In this document: positions 52,212 to 61,409 of the stretch, piece after piece
How positions within the stretch are numbered: position 1 is the stretch's first letter
Layout: each line of letters starts with the position of its first letter
DNA from: Flavobacterium aeripolare
Lineage (GTDB): Bacteria > Bacteroidota > Bacteroidia > Flavobacteriales > Flavobacteriaceae
DNA length: 64,000 bases
NCBI RefSeq assembly: GCF_013294025.1
Contig: NZ_JABSNL010000002.1
Coordinates: forward strand, 310,001 to 374,000
Direction: 5' to 3'
The notes under the pieces: model-generated
Database searches by the model: none
What the model saw: the letters and a program-made list of their open reading frames with translations, nothing else
What the model was told of the DNA's origin: nothing
Made by a program: the position numbers and the translations under genes

Positions 52212-54722
52212 TCTTTCTTTTTTTCTTGATAAAAAAAGAAACAAAAAAATCAAGTCGGTACTTTCTCGTCGGTCGAATTGGTTTTCGAACACTAAAAGAA
52301 AAGAACTCGCTGCGCTCAAACAGCTTTTCTTTTTGCGTGTTCTTTAAACATTCGACGCTCGACTGCGGAAGTGAGGACGAATTTATTCTTCTTAATCTAT
52401 AGCGTCTTGTTGTTGTGATGGAGATCTTTCTTTTTTTCTTGATAAAAAAAGAAACAAAAAAATCAAGTCGGTTCTTTCTCGTCTGTCAAATTGGTTTTCG
52501 AACACTAAAATAAAAGAACTCGCTTCGCTTACACAGCTTTTCTTTTTACGTGTTCTTCAAACATTCGACACTCGACTGCGGAAGTGAGGACGAATTTATT
52601 CTCGTTAATCTATAGCGTCTTGTTGTTGTGATGGAGATCTTTCTTTTTTTCTTGATAAAAAAAGAAACAAAAAAATCAAGTCGGTTCTTTCTCGTCTGTC
52701 GAATTGGTTTTCGAACACTAAAATAAAAGAACTCGCTGCGCTCAAACAGCTTTTCTTATTGCGTGTTCTTCAAACATTCAACGCTCGACTGCGGAAGTAA
52801 GGACGAATTTATTCTCGTTAATCTATAGCGTTTTATTGTTGTGATGGTGTTTTTTCTTTTTTTCTTGATAAAAAAAGAAACAAAAAAATCAAGTCGGTAC
52901 TTTCTCGTCGGTTGAATTGGTTTTCGACCACTAAAAGAAAAGAACTCGCTACGCTCAAACAGCTTTTCTTTTTACGTGTTCTTCAAACATTCGACGCTCG
53001 ACTGCGGAAGTAAGGACGAATTTATTCTCGTTAATCTATAGCGTCTTGTTGTTGTGATGGAGATCTTTCTTTTTTTCTTGATAAAAAAAGAAACAAAAAA
53101 ATCAAGTCGGTACTTTCTCGTCGGTGGAATTGGCTTTCGACCACTAAAAGAAAAGAACTCGCTGCGCTCAAACAGCTTTTCTTTTTGCGTGTTCTTCAAA
53201 CATTCGACGCTCGACTGCGGAAGTAAGGACGAATTTATTCTCGTTAATCTATAGCGTTTTATTGTTGTGATGGTGTTCTTTCTTTTTTTCTTGATAAAAA
53301 AAGAAATAAAAAAATCAAGTCGGTACTTTCTCGTCGGTCGAATTGGTTTTCGAACACTAAAAGAAAAGAACTCGCTGCGCTCAAACAGCTTTTCTTTTTA
53401 CATGTTCTTCAAACATTCGACGCTCGACTGCGGAAGTAAGGACGAATTCATTCTCGTTAATCTATAGCGTTTTATTGTTGTGATGGTATTCTTTCTTTTT
53501 TTCTTGATAAAAAAAGAGACAAAAAAATCAAGTCGGTACTTTCTCGTCGGTGGAATTGGTTTTCGACCACTAAAAGAAAAGAACTCGCTGCGCTCAAACA
53601 GCTTTTCTTTTTGCGTGTTCTTCAAACATTCGACGCTCGACTGCGGAAGTAAGGACGAATTTATTCTCGTTAATCTATAGCGTTTTATTGTTGTGATGGT
53701 GTTTTTTCTTTTTTTCTTGATAAAAAAAGAAACAAAAAAATCAAGTCGGTACTTTCTCGTCGGTGGAATTGGTTTTCGACCACTAAAAGAAAAGAACTCG
53801 CTGCGCTCAAACAGCTTTTCTTTTTGCGTGTTCTTCAAACATTCGACGCTCGGCTGCGGAAGTGAGGACGAATTTATTCTCGTTAATCTATAGCGTCTTG
53901 TTGTTGTGATGGAGATCTTTCTTTTTTTCTTGATAAAAAAAGAAACAAAAAAATCAAGTCGGTACTTTCTCGTTGGTTGAATTGGTTTTCGAACACTAAA
54001 AGAAAAGAACTCGCTGCGCTCAAACAGCTTTTCTTTTTGCGTGTTCTTCAAACATTCGACGCTCGACTGCGGAAGTGAGGACGAATTTATTCTCGTTAAT
54101 CTATAGCGTCTTGTTGATGTGATGGTGATTTTTCTTTTTTTCTTGATAAAAAAAGAAACAAAAAAATCAAGTCGGTACTTTCTCGTCGGTGGAATTGGTT
54201 TTCGAACACTAAAAGAAAAGAACTCGCTGCGCTCAAACAGCTTTTCTTTTTGCGTGTTCTTCAAACATTCGACGCTCGGCTGCGGAAGTGAGGACGAATT
54301 TATTCTCGTTAATCTATAGCGTCTTGTTGTTGTGATGGAGATCTTTCTTTTTTTCTTGATAAAAAAAGAAACAAAAAAATCAAGTCGGTACTTTCTCGTC
54401 GGTCGAATTGGTTTTCGAACACTAAAAGAAAAGAACTCGCTGCGCTCAAACAGCTTTTCTTTTTGCGTGTTCTTCAAACATTCGACGCTCGACTGCGGAA
54501 GTGAGGACGAATTTATTCTCGTTAATCTATAGCGTCTTGTTGTTGTGATGGAGATCTTTCTTTTTTTCTTGATAAAAAAAGAAACAAAAAAATCAAGTCG
54601 GTTCTTTCTCGTCTGTCGAATTGGTTTTCGAACACTAAAATAAAAGAACTCGCTGCGCTCAAACAGCTTTTCTTATTGCGTGTTCTTCAAACATTCGACG
54701 CTCGACTGCGGAAGTAAGGACG
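52212..54722. repeat. array of twelve tandem 213-bp repeats
   Basis: Units begin with TCTTTCTTTTTTTCTTGAT at 52212, 52425, 52638, 52851, 53064, 53277, 53490, 53703, 53916, 54129, 54342 and 54555, exactly 213 bp apart; the last is cut after about 167 bp. Each unit has a long inverted repeat (TTTCTTTTTTT / AAAAAAAGAAA and CTTGAT / ATCAAG), the block AGAACTCGCTGCGCTCAAAC and the block CATTCGACGCTCGACTGCGG. Because 213 is a multiple of three, it creates long but meaningless open frames. It fills the gap between two convergent genes. The terminator-like hairpins may give it a function, but none is known. Confidence 0.92.
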
Positions 54723-54800
54723 GAGTGTTTTCGTTACTTTACTACCTTTTCCTTGTTTTCAAATATTCGACATTCGAGCTGAGGTAGTAAGGACTACTGT
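54723..54800. repeat. degenerate partial repeat at array end
   Basis: CTTGTTTTCAAATATTCGAC, then ATTCGAGCTGAGGTAGTAAG, is a diverged version of the end of the 213-bp unit. This looks like an old edge of the array. Confidence 0.5.
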
Positions 54801-54810
54801 GTTAAATAAA

Positions 54811-54856
54811 AAGAAACCCCTTTAAAATTAAGTACTCTTAATTCTAAAGGGGTTTA
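54811..54856 (-). terminator. terminator of the iron-operon minus strand
   Basis: AAACCCCTTTAAAATTAA / TTAATTCTAAAGGGGTTT stem, just beyond the TonB receptor stop codon. Confidence 0.8.
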
Positions 54857-54875
54857 CACTTTGGGTTATTTTATT

Positions 54876-57314
54876 TTAGAATAGAAATTCTAATGTGGTG
54901 TAGAACGATCTATTGTCTGATGGAATGATTCCTGGACCAGGGTATCCTGTGGCTCTTCTGGTGAAGTAGCTATTGTTTGTAAAATTGGTGACACCCGCCT
55001 CTAGTTTCCAATTGCGCCATTTGTAAGAGCATGAAAAATCGGCTACATAATACGATGGTATTTCGCCAAAGATACCGTAGGTGTTGTCGTTGTTATCAAT
55101 TTTGTTATTGTTAGCTTCTGTGTATTGTGAAGAATTGTAAGTTAATTGTAAGCTTGCCATAAAATTCTTGTAACCCATTGTGGTTCCAGTTTTGATGTTG
55201 AAAAGCGGCACAAATTCTACTTTGTTGCCTTCAATTTGTGGAGCGTCAGATTTTAAATATTCTGAATCGGTTATTGCGACATTTGTAAATGCATTCCAAC
55301 TAAAATTGTCGTTATCAGCAAAGAATTTTTTACCAATGTTCCAATCTAACATTGTTTCAAATCCATAGGTTATAGCCGTTCCTATATTAGAACGATAGCG
55401 AACGATAGCGGCTGCTCCGTTTGGATTACGCGTTTCGTATTCACCTATTTTGTCATTATAGTACAAACCATAAATACTAGAGTCAAAAGCTAAATTTTCA
55501 GTTAATTGTCCGCGAACTCCTATGTCAGATGTGTAGCCTTTTTCATCAGAAATATTAGGATCGATAACATTACTTGGACTCACAGTACGAATGTCGTTAA
55601 AAGTAACCGAACGATAATTTTGAGAAACATTCCCATAGACTTCTAGTTCGTTTTTGGGTTTATAACTCAATCCGATTCCGAATAAAACAAAATTTCGATC
55701 TTTAACATTGTCCTCAAACTGTTCATTATCTAGTATTACATTTCCAGCTAAGTCAAGATTAATATTTCGATACGAACCTTCTGCTTGAGTCTTTATTTTT
55801 TCGAATCTAAAACCAGGTGTTACAGAGAAATTAGGAGTTAATTTGAATATGTTTTCACCAAAAACAGCAATGTTTAAATTAGGGAATGTATAATTAGATT
55901 GATTTGCATAAAACGGAAATTCAGTATCAGCTAAGTTGAAATTGGCATCGCTCCCCGTACTTCCTGGGCCTTGTAATCCAGTATTCCTAGATTGATAATA
56001 TTTAGCACCAATTAAAAAAGCACTGCGATTCCCGTTTAAGTTGTATTTTTTCAAGTAACGCGCTTCTGCTCCCCAATTCACAAAATCTCCAGAAATTAAA
56101 TCACGTACAGTTCCTTCAGTATCTGGATTTGAAACACGGTTAGAACGATAGCCAACAGTTTTTCTGCTAGCGTCTAAACCAAATAATTGTAAAGAGAAAT
56201 CAGCATCATTACTAAACTTATGCTCTAATTTTAAAGCAAATAAGTTCCAGTTAATGGCAAACCAGTTTCTAGAACGGTTGCTTTGTCTTGGGTTTTCGTT
56301 AAACATTACATCAGTTAAACCACCAGCTTGTTGCGCTAGGTAGTCGTAATGCGTATAATCAAAGTGTAAGGATGTTTTATCGTTGAACTTGTAATTCAAG
56401 TTTGCAAAATAGTTTTTACTCTCAAAATTTGAGTTAGGTCTAAATCCGTCTCCTTTTTTATAATTAAAAAAGGTGTAGTAGCTAAATTTTCCATTTGTTC
56501 CACTTAATGAGGTGAAATTAGTGTACAGTCCATAAGAGCCTACAGTATTTCTAGTGATTAATTCAAATGGTTTTGCTGTAGGTGTTTTTAATTTGAAGTT
56601 TATCAAACCACCAAATTGCGTTCCATATTGTAATGATGCCGCTCCACGAACGACTTGAATTTCTTCTAGAGCTTCTGTAGGTGTCGCATAATAACTTTCG
56701 GGATACCCTAAAACATCGGCGCTTATGTCATAACCATTTTGACGGGTATTGAAGTTTGACGTTCTGTTAGGATCTAGTCCGCGGCCACCTATGCTTAATT
56801 GTAAACCACCATCTGAGCTTTCGTTAATTGTTATACCTACAACCTGCGCAAAGATTTGGCGCGCATTATTTGTCGCTTTATTTATGGTTAGGTTTTCTAT
56901 TGCAACTACTTCGGTCTTCTTTCCAGCATAAATAGCTGTTCCTTCAATATCTTTCAGTTTGTGAATGGCAGCTAGCTTTTTATTCTGCTTTTTAATAATG
57001 ACCTCTGTAAGATTGGTAATTTTATTCAATACAATTTTAATAGTACTTCCTGTAGAGATACCGCTTTGTTCTACAATGCTATATCCCTCCTTAAAAAAAG
57101 CCAAGTCAAAACTAGCTGATTTGTTTACGTTAATTTCAAAAAGTCCCTCTGCATCTGTGTAAATTTTAGTGCTTGCCGACTTGTTGTATACTTCAACGCC
57201 TGCTAATTTTTTTCCGTTGCTATCTGTGACCGTTCCCGAAATTTTGTTTTGGGCAAGGCTTAATAGTGGTAATAATAAAAAGAGGAATAGCTTAAAATCC
57301 TTTAATAGAATCAT
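54876..57314 (-). CDS. TonB-dependent receptor, FecA-like
   Basis: An 812-residue outer-membrane receptor, the last gene of the DUF4856-imelysin-HTTM operon. The ATG at 57314 (MILLKDFKLFLFLLLPLLSLAQ) gives the signal peptide; an ATG at 57353 is rejected. A carboxypeptidase-like beta domain follows (ISGTVTDSNGKKLAGVEV, about 25-105), then a plug with IAVENLT-type start, GGRGLDPNRTSNFNTRQNGY and VVRGAASLQYGTQFGGLINF, and a large barrel ending LEFLF. The plug and GDGFRPNSNF region recall FecA-type iron-citrate receptors. Its 5' end overlaps the HTTM gene by 23 bp, indicating translational coupling. The ligand is unknown, probably iron. Confidence 0.88.
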   Translation of the reverse strand: MILLKDFKLFLFLLLPLLSLAQNKISGTVTDSNGKKLAGVEVYNKSASTKIYTDAEGLFEINVNKSASFDLAFFKEGYSIVEQSGISTGSTIKIVLNKITNLTEVIIKKQNKKLAAIHKLKDIEGTAIYAGKKTEVVAIENLTINKATNNARQIFAQVVGITINESSDGGLQLSIGGRGLDPNRTSNFNTRQNGYDISADVLGYPESYYATPTEALEEIQVVRGAASLQYGTQFGGLINFKLKTPTAKPFELITRNTVGSYGLYTNFTSLSGTNGKFSYYTFFNYKKGDGFRPNSNFESKNYFANLNYKFNDKTSLHFDYTHYDYLAQQAGGLTDVMFNENPRQSNRSRNWFAINWNLFALKLEHKFSNDADFSLQLFGLDASRKTVGYRSNRVSNPDTEGTVRDLISGDFVNWGAEARYLKKYNLNGNRSAFLIGAKYYQSRNTGLQGPGSTGSDANFNLADTEFPFYANQSNYTFPNLNIAVFGENIFKLTPNFSVTPGFRFEKIKTQAEGSYRNINLDLAGNVILDNEQFEDNVKDRNFVLFGIGLSYKPKNELEVYGNVSQNYRSVTFNDIRTVSPSNVIDPNISDEKGYTSDIGVRGQLTENLAFDSSIYGLYYNDKIGEYETRNPNGAAAIVRYRSNIGTAITYGFETMLDWNIGKKFFADNDNFSWNAFTNVAITDSEYLKSDAPQIEGNKVEFVPLFNIKTGTTMGYKNFMASLQLTYNSSQYTEANNNKIDNNDNTYGIFGEIPSYYVADFSCSYKWRNWKLEAGVTNFTNNSYFTRRATGYPGPGIIPSDNRSFYTTLEFLF

Positions 57315-58650
57315 TAAAAGGGAGTATCCAGGTTTTGTGTTTGAAAGTGTCATTTTGCTTTGCTAAATTTATTTTTGGGTCAATGTATTTTTGGCTTAAT
57401 CTTCCGTTCAGCGCCACGTAACTCTCTACGTAAACTTCAGGATCTTTGATGCCTTGTTGTTGATAATAATGCTGTAAATAATGGGCGTACTCTAAGATAA
57501 AATCAGGCTGAAAAGCCATTTGTTTTTCTTGGAATGTAGTTAAGAACTGCTTGTTGTTTATTTTGATTTCCTTATTGGTACTTGGATCCTTGACTGTAAA
57601 GGTTGCATATCCTGCTTTCTCCATGAGCATCACGCGCCAAGAGAAGCGAAAACCTTCTTCGGTCCAAAAAAGCTCATTTGGATAACACAAATAGCGAAAA
57701 GGAAACAATAATTGAAAAACTATAAAGCAACTTAAGAACGCTATCTTAGCTTTATACAAGGTGGTGTTCTCTGGAGTTTTTGTTTTTTTGTTTTCGAAAA
57801 TGCCATTGCTTCTAGAAAAAAATTTGCTAATTAATTGAAGCACTTCATGATGAAAACTAGCGTCAAAAAATAGGAGCGAACTTATAATCATCACATAAGG
57901 AAATACACCTATGGGGAATAATATTTTTGTTAGAATATGAAAGATAACTACTATTACAAAACCGAAGATTCTAGTTCTTTTATACAACAGCAGGAAAACG
58001 ATCACTAAGTCATAAAACATACCTGTCCAGCTAAAAGCGTAGTGTACCCAGTTTTCATTAAGTAACGAACCTATAAACGGTAAGTGGGAGTTATTAGGTA
58101 GCCATATTTTAAGAGGCATTGCTCGAAGCAACCAATCAGAATTTATTTTTGCAATTCCTGCGTAGATATAAACGATCGCTAAAATTAGTTTTAGAATGTC
58201 GCTGTTCCATCTTGGGATTTTTTCAAAACGTATTTTCTCATTTCGTAATGCGTCTATTGAAAAATAAGCATTAGCAGGAAGGAAAATTAAAATGAAGCTA
58301 ATTACAGTTATAAAATAATAGTGGTTAAGATAAGTCGTTTTATCCATTAACTCGATATACGTAAAACTCAGGAAAAAGAGGATAGTTGCATATTTGTATT
58401 TGTAACCTATAGCGATACATAGTGCAGCAATTGCTGCAATCACAAATAGGAGGTAGGTGTAAATTCCTAACGGTTTTACCCATTCAAAGCCGTAATAAGA
58501 AAAATGAAACTCAGGCGTGATGTAAAATTTTTCAATCCAACCATAACTTGCAAAGCGAATCAAGCTAAATAGCATCATCAAACCAAACGCCAGCCTGTAA
58601 AAAGCTAGCGTTGCGGTAGAAGTATATTGATTAAAATAAGCTTGTTTCAT
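57292..58650 (-). CDS. HTTM-domain protein, vitamin K-dependent gamma-carboxylase homologue
   Basis: A 452-residue membrane protein of the HTTM/VKGC family. Helices fill residues 1-310 (at least seven), with a soluble C-terminal domain of about 130 residues facing the periplasm. Two conserved VKGC regions are visible: LMDKTTYLNHYYF (Asp103-Lys-Thr, Asn109, His110), matching the human DKTSWNNHSYL segment, and YAGIAKINSDW, where Lys168 falls at the place of the human active-site base. Bacterial members have no proven carboxylase activity. Between an imelysin and a TonB receptor gene, it may modify acidic residues of a partner or conduct electrons or metal. That is inference. Confidence 0.85.
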   Translation of the reverse strand: MKQAYFNQYTSTATLAFYRLAFGLMMLFSLIRFASYGWIEKFYITPEFHFSYYGFEWVKPLGIYTYLLFVIAAIAALCIAIGYKYKYATILFFLSFTYIELMDKTTYLNHYYFITVISFILIFLPANAYFSIDALRNEKIRFEKIPRWNSDILKLILAIVYIYAGIAKINSDWLLRAMPLKIWLPNNSHLPFIGSLLNENWVHYAFSWTGMFYDLVIVFLLLYKRTRIFGFVIVVIFHILTKILFPIGVFPYVMIISSLLFFDASFHHEVLQLISKFFSRSNGIFENKKTKTPENTTLYKAKIAFLSCFIVFQLLFPFRYLCYPNELFWTEEGFRFSWRVMLMEKAGYATFTVKDPSTNKEIKINNKQFLTTFQEKQMAFQPDFILEYAHYLQHYYQQQGIKDPEVYVESYVALNGRLSQKYIDPKINLAKQNDTFKHKTWILPFNDSIKGF

Positions 58651-58695
58651 GAATCTAAAAATCTTGTAATGATAATGCTGAGGTTTTAAAGTGAA

Positions 58696-59820
58696 TTAAT
58701 CTCCATCACCATCAACGTAGTCGATTGAAATATTCAATGCCTGCATCATGTCTAATTTTGTGTAGATTACGTTTTGTTGTAATACATCATAAGCAGCTAA
58801 CATTTTACTGTTGTTTGTTGTAATCTGGTTTGCAAAACTAGCATTTAGTGTCGCATTTGAAATGGTAATCGCTTCGTACTGAGCATTGATAATTGCGCTT
58901 AACTTTTGATTAGAACGTGTGGCATTAACATAATCTAAATACGATTGTATTCCTGGTCCCGCAGTTCCGTTATTGAAATTTTTTCCATTAAAGAAATCTT
59001 GAGATGCTTTTAAAGCTGCAGTTAATAACGCTCTAGAAACATCTCCTTTATAGAATGCTTCTACTTTTTCTGGAAATAATGTTCCGCTTGAGAATACACC
59101 TGAAGGAATTCCTAGTTTACCAGTACGGATATCTTTTTCTAAGTTTTTAACAAAGTTATTTGTTGTAACATTTATAGAAGAACTTACTGATACACCATTA
59201 CTAGCAATGTATGAAGCTCTGTACGATGAATTCCAGTCAGCTAATACTGAATCAGCATTTGTTTGTAAGCGAGCTGTTAAGTTCACTAAATACTGTTTGT
59301 ACTTATTAGTTTCATCGGTAGTTGCATAAAAAGCAAGAATTGCAGCATCTGTAGTTCCTAGACCGTTGATCATGTAATCTATTGCAGGAAAACCTTGCTT
59401 GTCAAACTGTGAAATCAAACTTAAATTGTAGTCACCAGCAGCAATATTACTTTGAATTCCAGCCGTATTTGTAGGATAGGTATTGGCTCTTTCTTTTAAA
59501 TTAATAGCTTCAGACTTACCAAAATTAAACATAGAAACATACTGATACGCTTTATAAGCTTCTAACCATGCTGTTCTCACATTGTTAAGATTTGCCTCAG
59601 TACTAGTAGTATTAAACACGGTGATACTAGTATTCAATGCTTGAATCTTAGCTTGATAATTTGTAAAACTAGGAATGATAATATTATCTGCCCAGTTTGT
59701 TAGTAGTGCAGTTCTATCAAAATCGCTTCCTGTCGTTGTATCGTCAGTTTCGTTATCGCTTGAAGAGCAGGCGATAACTGTTGCAATTACGGTTAAAAAT
59801 AAAAATATTTTCTTTTTCAT
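58696..59820 (-). CDS. imelysin family lipoprotein
   Basis: A 374-residue lipoprotein (MKKKIFLFLTVIATVIACSS, Cys about 18) with the imelysin/peptidase M75 fold. Two helical bundles are apparent: TALLTNWADNIIIPSFTNYQ to KAYQYVSMFNFG, and a second copy from about residue 190. The family motif GxHxxE is altered to GFPAIDYMINGLG, where the His position holds Ala and the Glu is Asp. Imelysins such as IrpA and EfeO bind iron in the periplasm. The altered motif suggests a different ligand or a structural role. It is 50 bp after the DUF4856 gene and 45 bp before the HTTM gene. Confidence 0.88.
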   Translation of the reverse strand: MKKKIFLFLTVIATVIACSSSDNETDDTTTGSDFDRTALLTNWADNIIIPSFTNYQAKIQALNTSITVFNTTSTEANLNNVRTAWLEAYKAYQYVSMFNFGKSEAINLKERANTYPTNTAGIQSNIAAGDYNLSLISQFDKQGFPAIDYMINGLGTTDAAILAFYATTDETNKYKQYLVNLTARLQTNADSVLADWNSSYRASYIASNGVSVSSSINVTTNNFVKNLEKDIRTGKLGIPSGVFSSGTLFPEKVEAFYKGDVSRALLTAALKASQDFFNGKNFNNGTAGPGIQSYLDYVNATRSNQKLSAIINAQYEAITISNATLNASFANQITTNNSKMLAAYDVLQQNVIYTKLDMMQALNISIDYVDGDGD

Positions 59821-59869
59821 GATTTTCTTTTTTTAAAAGAGTTTTTTAGCTTTTCTATAATACTAATAT

Positions 59870-61090
59870 TTAATTTACTGTTGCAGCCTGAGCTACTGTG
59901 AAACCAAATTTTGTTGCTATTTGTGTCGAAATTGTATCTAGTTTAGCACCTAGCGTATCGATATCCCACAAACCATTGTTTCCGCTTACCATAGAAGCTA
60001 ACATAGCATCAACCTCTGTCTTAGAGAAATAAGGGCTATTTGTTCCCGGTTTGTTTGTATAACGTAGTGAGATAATAAAACCATACGCCTCAGATAGTGC
60101 GTGAAACGCTTTGGCTCCATTGTCTGTAACTAATTTAGCTTTTCCGTCTTGTAAATAATATACCGCTCTTACAGCAGGAACTAACGCCAACTTAGATTTG
60201 ATAATATCTATTTGTGCATCACGAGTCGTGTAGTCATTAGCAATTATTGCTGCTCTACCAGTACGAAAAGCTAGCTCGATATCACTTTTTAAAGTATTAA
60301 AATCAGCGTCAGCATCTACTTGGTTGATATAACTACTCCAGAATTTAGCCGCTGTAATACCTGATACATTATCTGCACCATAAACGTAACCATAAGCTTC
60401 ATCCCATGCGTGCTCCATAGTGGTGTAAGATTGTCCAGTAGCTACTATTTTATTAGAGTTATTCAAGCGATTGCTCGCTTCGTCTAATTTATTGACGCTT
60501 AAATAATTGTTTACAATTTGGTCTAAAAATACAGCACCCATCATTCCTTTTAAAAGAACTTGTTGTGGTTCTAAACCATTTGGTGCAAACAATCTTGAGC
60601 TAGATCCGTCAAGATATACTCCCGCAACTCCTGCAGATGCATTAGGTCCTTGACTTGCTTGATTAGATAATAGTAATTGGCTTTCAAAGGATGCTTGAAC
60701 AGCAGTACTTTCTGTAATGCTTCCTCCACCTAAATTCAATTCGAAATAATCTGTTGAAGCAGCAGTTTTATTTTTTAATTGTTTTCCTGATGTATTTAAA
60801 AAAGCTTCAGAAAAAGGATTATTAGTATTAGTGTACATGTTTTGTAGTACAGTTAAATCAGCAACGGTTCCGTTTGTTGCAGCTGTTTTTATAACATTTC
60901 CTAGTTCCTCTAGCATTAATATTCTATTCGTTTGTCCTGAGAACTCTACTGTAGTTGCTCCGTTTCTTTCAAATGAATAGTTTGTAGGGACTGTATAAGA
61001 AGTTGCTTGGTCATCATTATCATTCGAGCAAGAAGTTATTGTTACTGAAGCAATAAGCGCTGATGCGAATACAAATTTTGAATATTTCAT
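59870..61090 (-). CDS. DUF4856 family lipoprotein
   Basis: A 406-residue lipoprotein, first gene of the iron operon. MKYSKFVFASALIASVTITSCSN places the lipidated Cys at about residue 21. The mature protein opens YTVPTNYSFERNGATTVEFSGQ, typical of DUF4856, and is mostly helical (YTTMEHAWDEAYGYVYG, ALSEAYGFIISLRY). It is related in overall style to imelysins and is usually found beside them. A Ser/Asn/Gln-rich middle lacks metal-cluster motifs. It is controlled by a perfect promoter with a TTATTTAGA dyad. Role in metal capture is inferred. Confidence 0.82.
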   Translation of the reverse strand: MKYSKFVFASALIASVTITSCSNDNDDQATSYTVPTNYSFERNGATTVEFSGQTNRILMLEELGNVIKTAATNGTVADLTVLQNMYTNTNNPFSEAFLNTSGKQLKNKTAASTDYFELNLGGGSITESTAVQASFESQLLLSNQASQGPNASAGVAGVYLDGSSSRLFAPNGLEPQQVLLKGMMGAVFLDQIVNNYLSVNKLDEASNRLNNSNKIVATGQSYTTMEHAWDEAYGYVYGADNVSGITAAKFWSSYINQVDADADFNTLKSDIELAFRTGRAAIIANDYTTRDAQIDIIKSKLALVPAVRAVYYLQDGKAKLVTDNGAKAFHALSEAYGFIISLRYTNKPGTNSPYFSKTEVDAMLASMVSGNNGLWDIDTLGAKLDTISTQIATKFGFTVAQAATVN

Positions 61091-61124
61091 GTTAGTTATT
61101 AAGATTAAATAAAAATAATTTACG

Positions 61125-61180
61125 CAAAGGTAACAGTCAATTTCGAATGTGCAAATTTTATTTATACTATTTCTAAATAA
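61125..61180 (-). promoter_or_regulatory. promoter with iron-box-like dyad 5
   Basis: Minus strand: TTATTTAGAAATAGTATAAA (61180 downwards, dyad 61158-61180), 2 bp, TTTG (61155-61152), 19 bp, TACCTTTG (61132-61125). It drives the DUF4856 operon. Confidence 0.65.
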
Positions 61181-61321
61181 ATAATTAACATTTTGCTATA
61201 AAGCAATGTGAATAACTTTAAGAGTGCTGTCAGATATAATAACTGTAAGTGTTGTATTTCATTTAATTACAGTGTGGCGCCCTTTGGAATTCAGCTGTAA
61301 ATCATAATAAATACTAAAAAA

Positions 61322-61377
61322 CTATTTAAAATAAATCTAAATAATGTTTGTTGATAAGAATAAAGCACATACTTTTG
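61322..61377 (+). promoter_or_regulatory. promoter with iron-box-like dyad 6
   Basis: Dyad 61322-61344, reading TTATTTAGATTTATTTTAAA on the other strand; then 2 bp, TTTG (61347-61350), 19 bp, TACTTTTG (61370-61377). It drives the imelysin/di-haem unit. Confidence 0.65.
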
Positions 61378-61409
61378 CCTTAAACTTAATTATTCTAAAT
61401 AACAATAAC

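Noticed and set aside
53398..54477. 359-codon open frame on the minus strand within the tandem array
   Set aside because: It exists only because the repeat length of 213 is a multiple of three. The product is a 71-residue low-complexity repeat rich in Lys/Phe/Arg with no family likeness, and several units of the array interrupt it.
53054..54532. Series of 66-codon plus-strand frames in the array
   Set aside because: They are the same shadow frame of each repeat unit and start inside the poly-T hairpin. No ribosome-binding site is evident.
52212..54722. CRISPR array
   Set aside because: Units are 213 bp without repeat/spacer alternation, and no cas gene is in the window.
61344..61409. ATG at 61344 as imelysin start
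   Set aside because: It overlaps the -33 element of a perfect promoter and would hide the lipoprotein signal peptide that begins at 61410.
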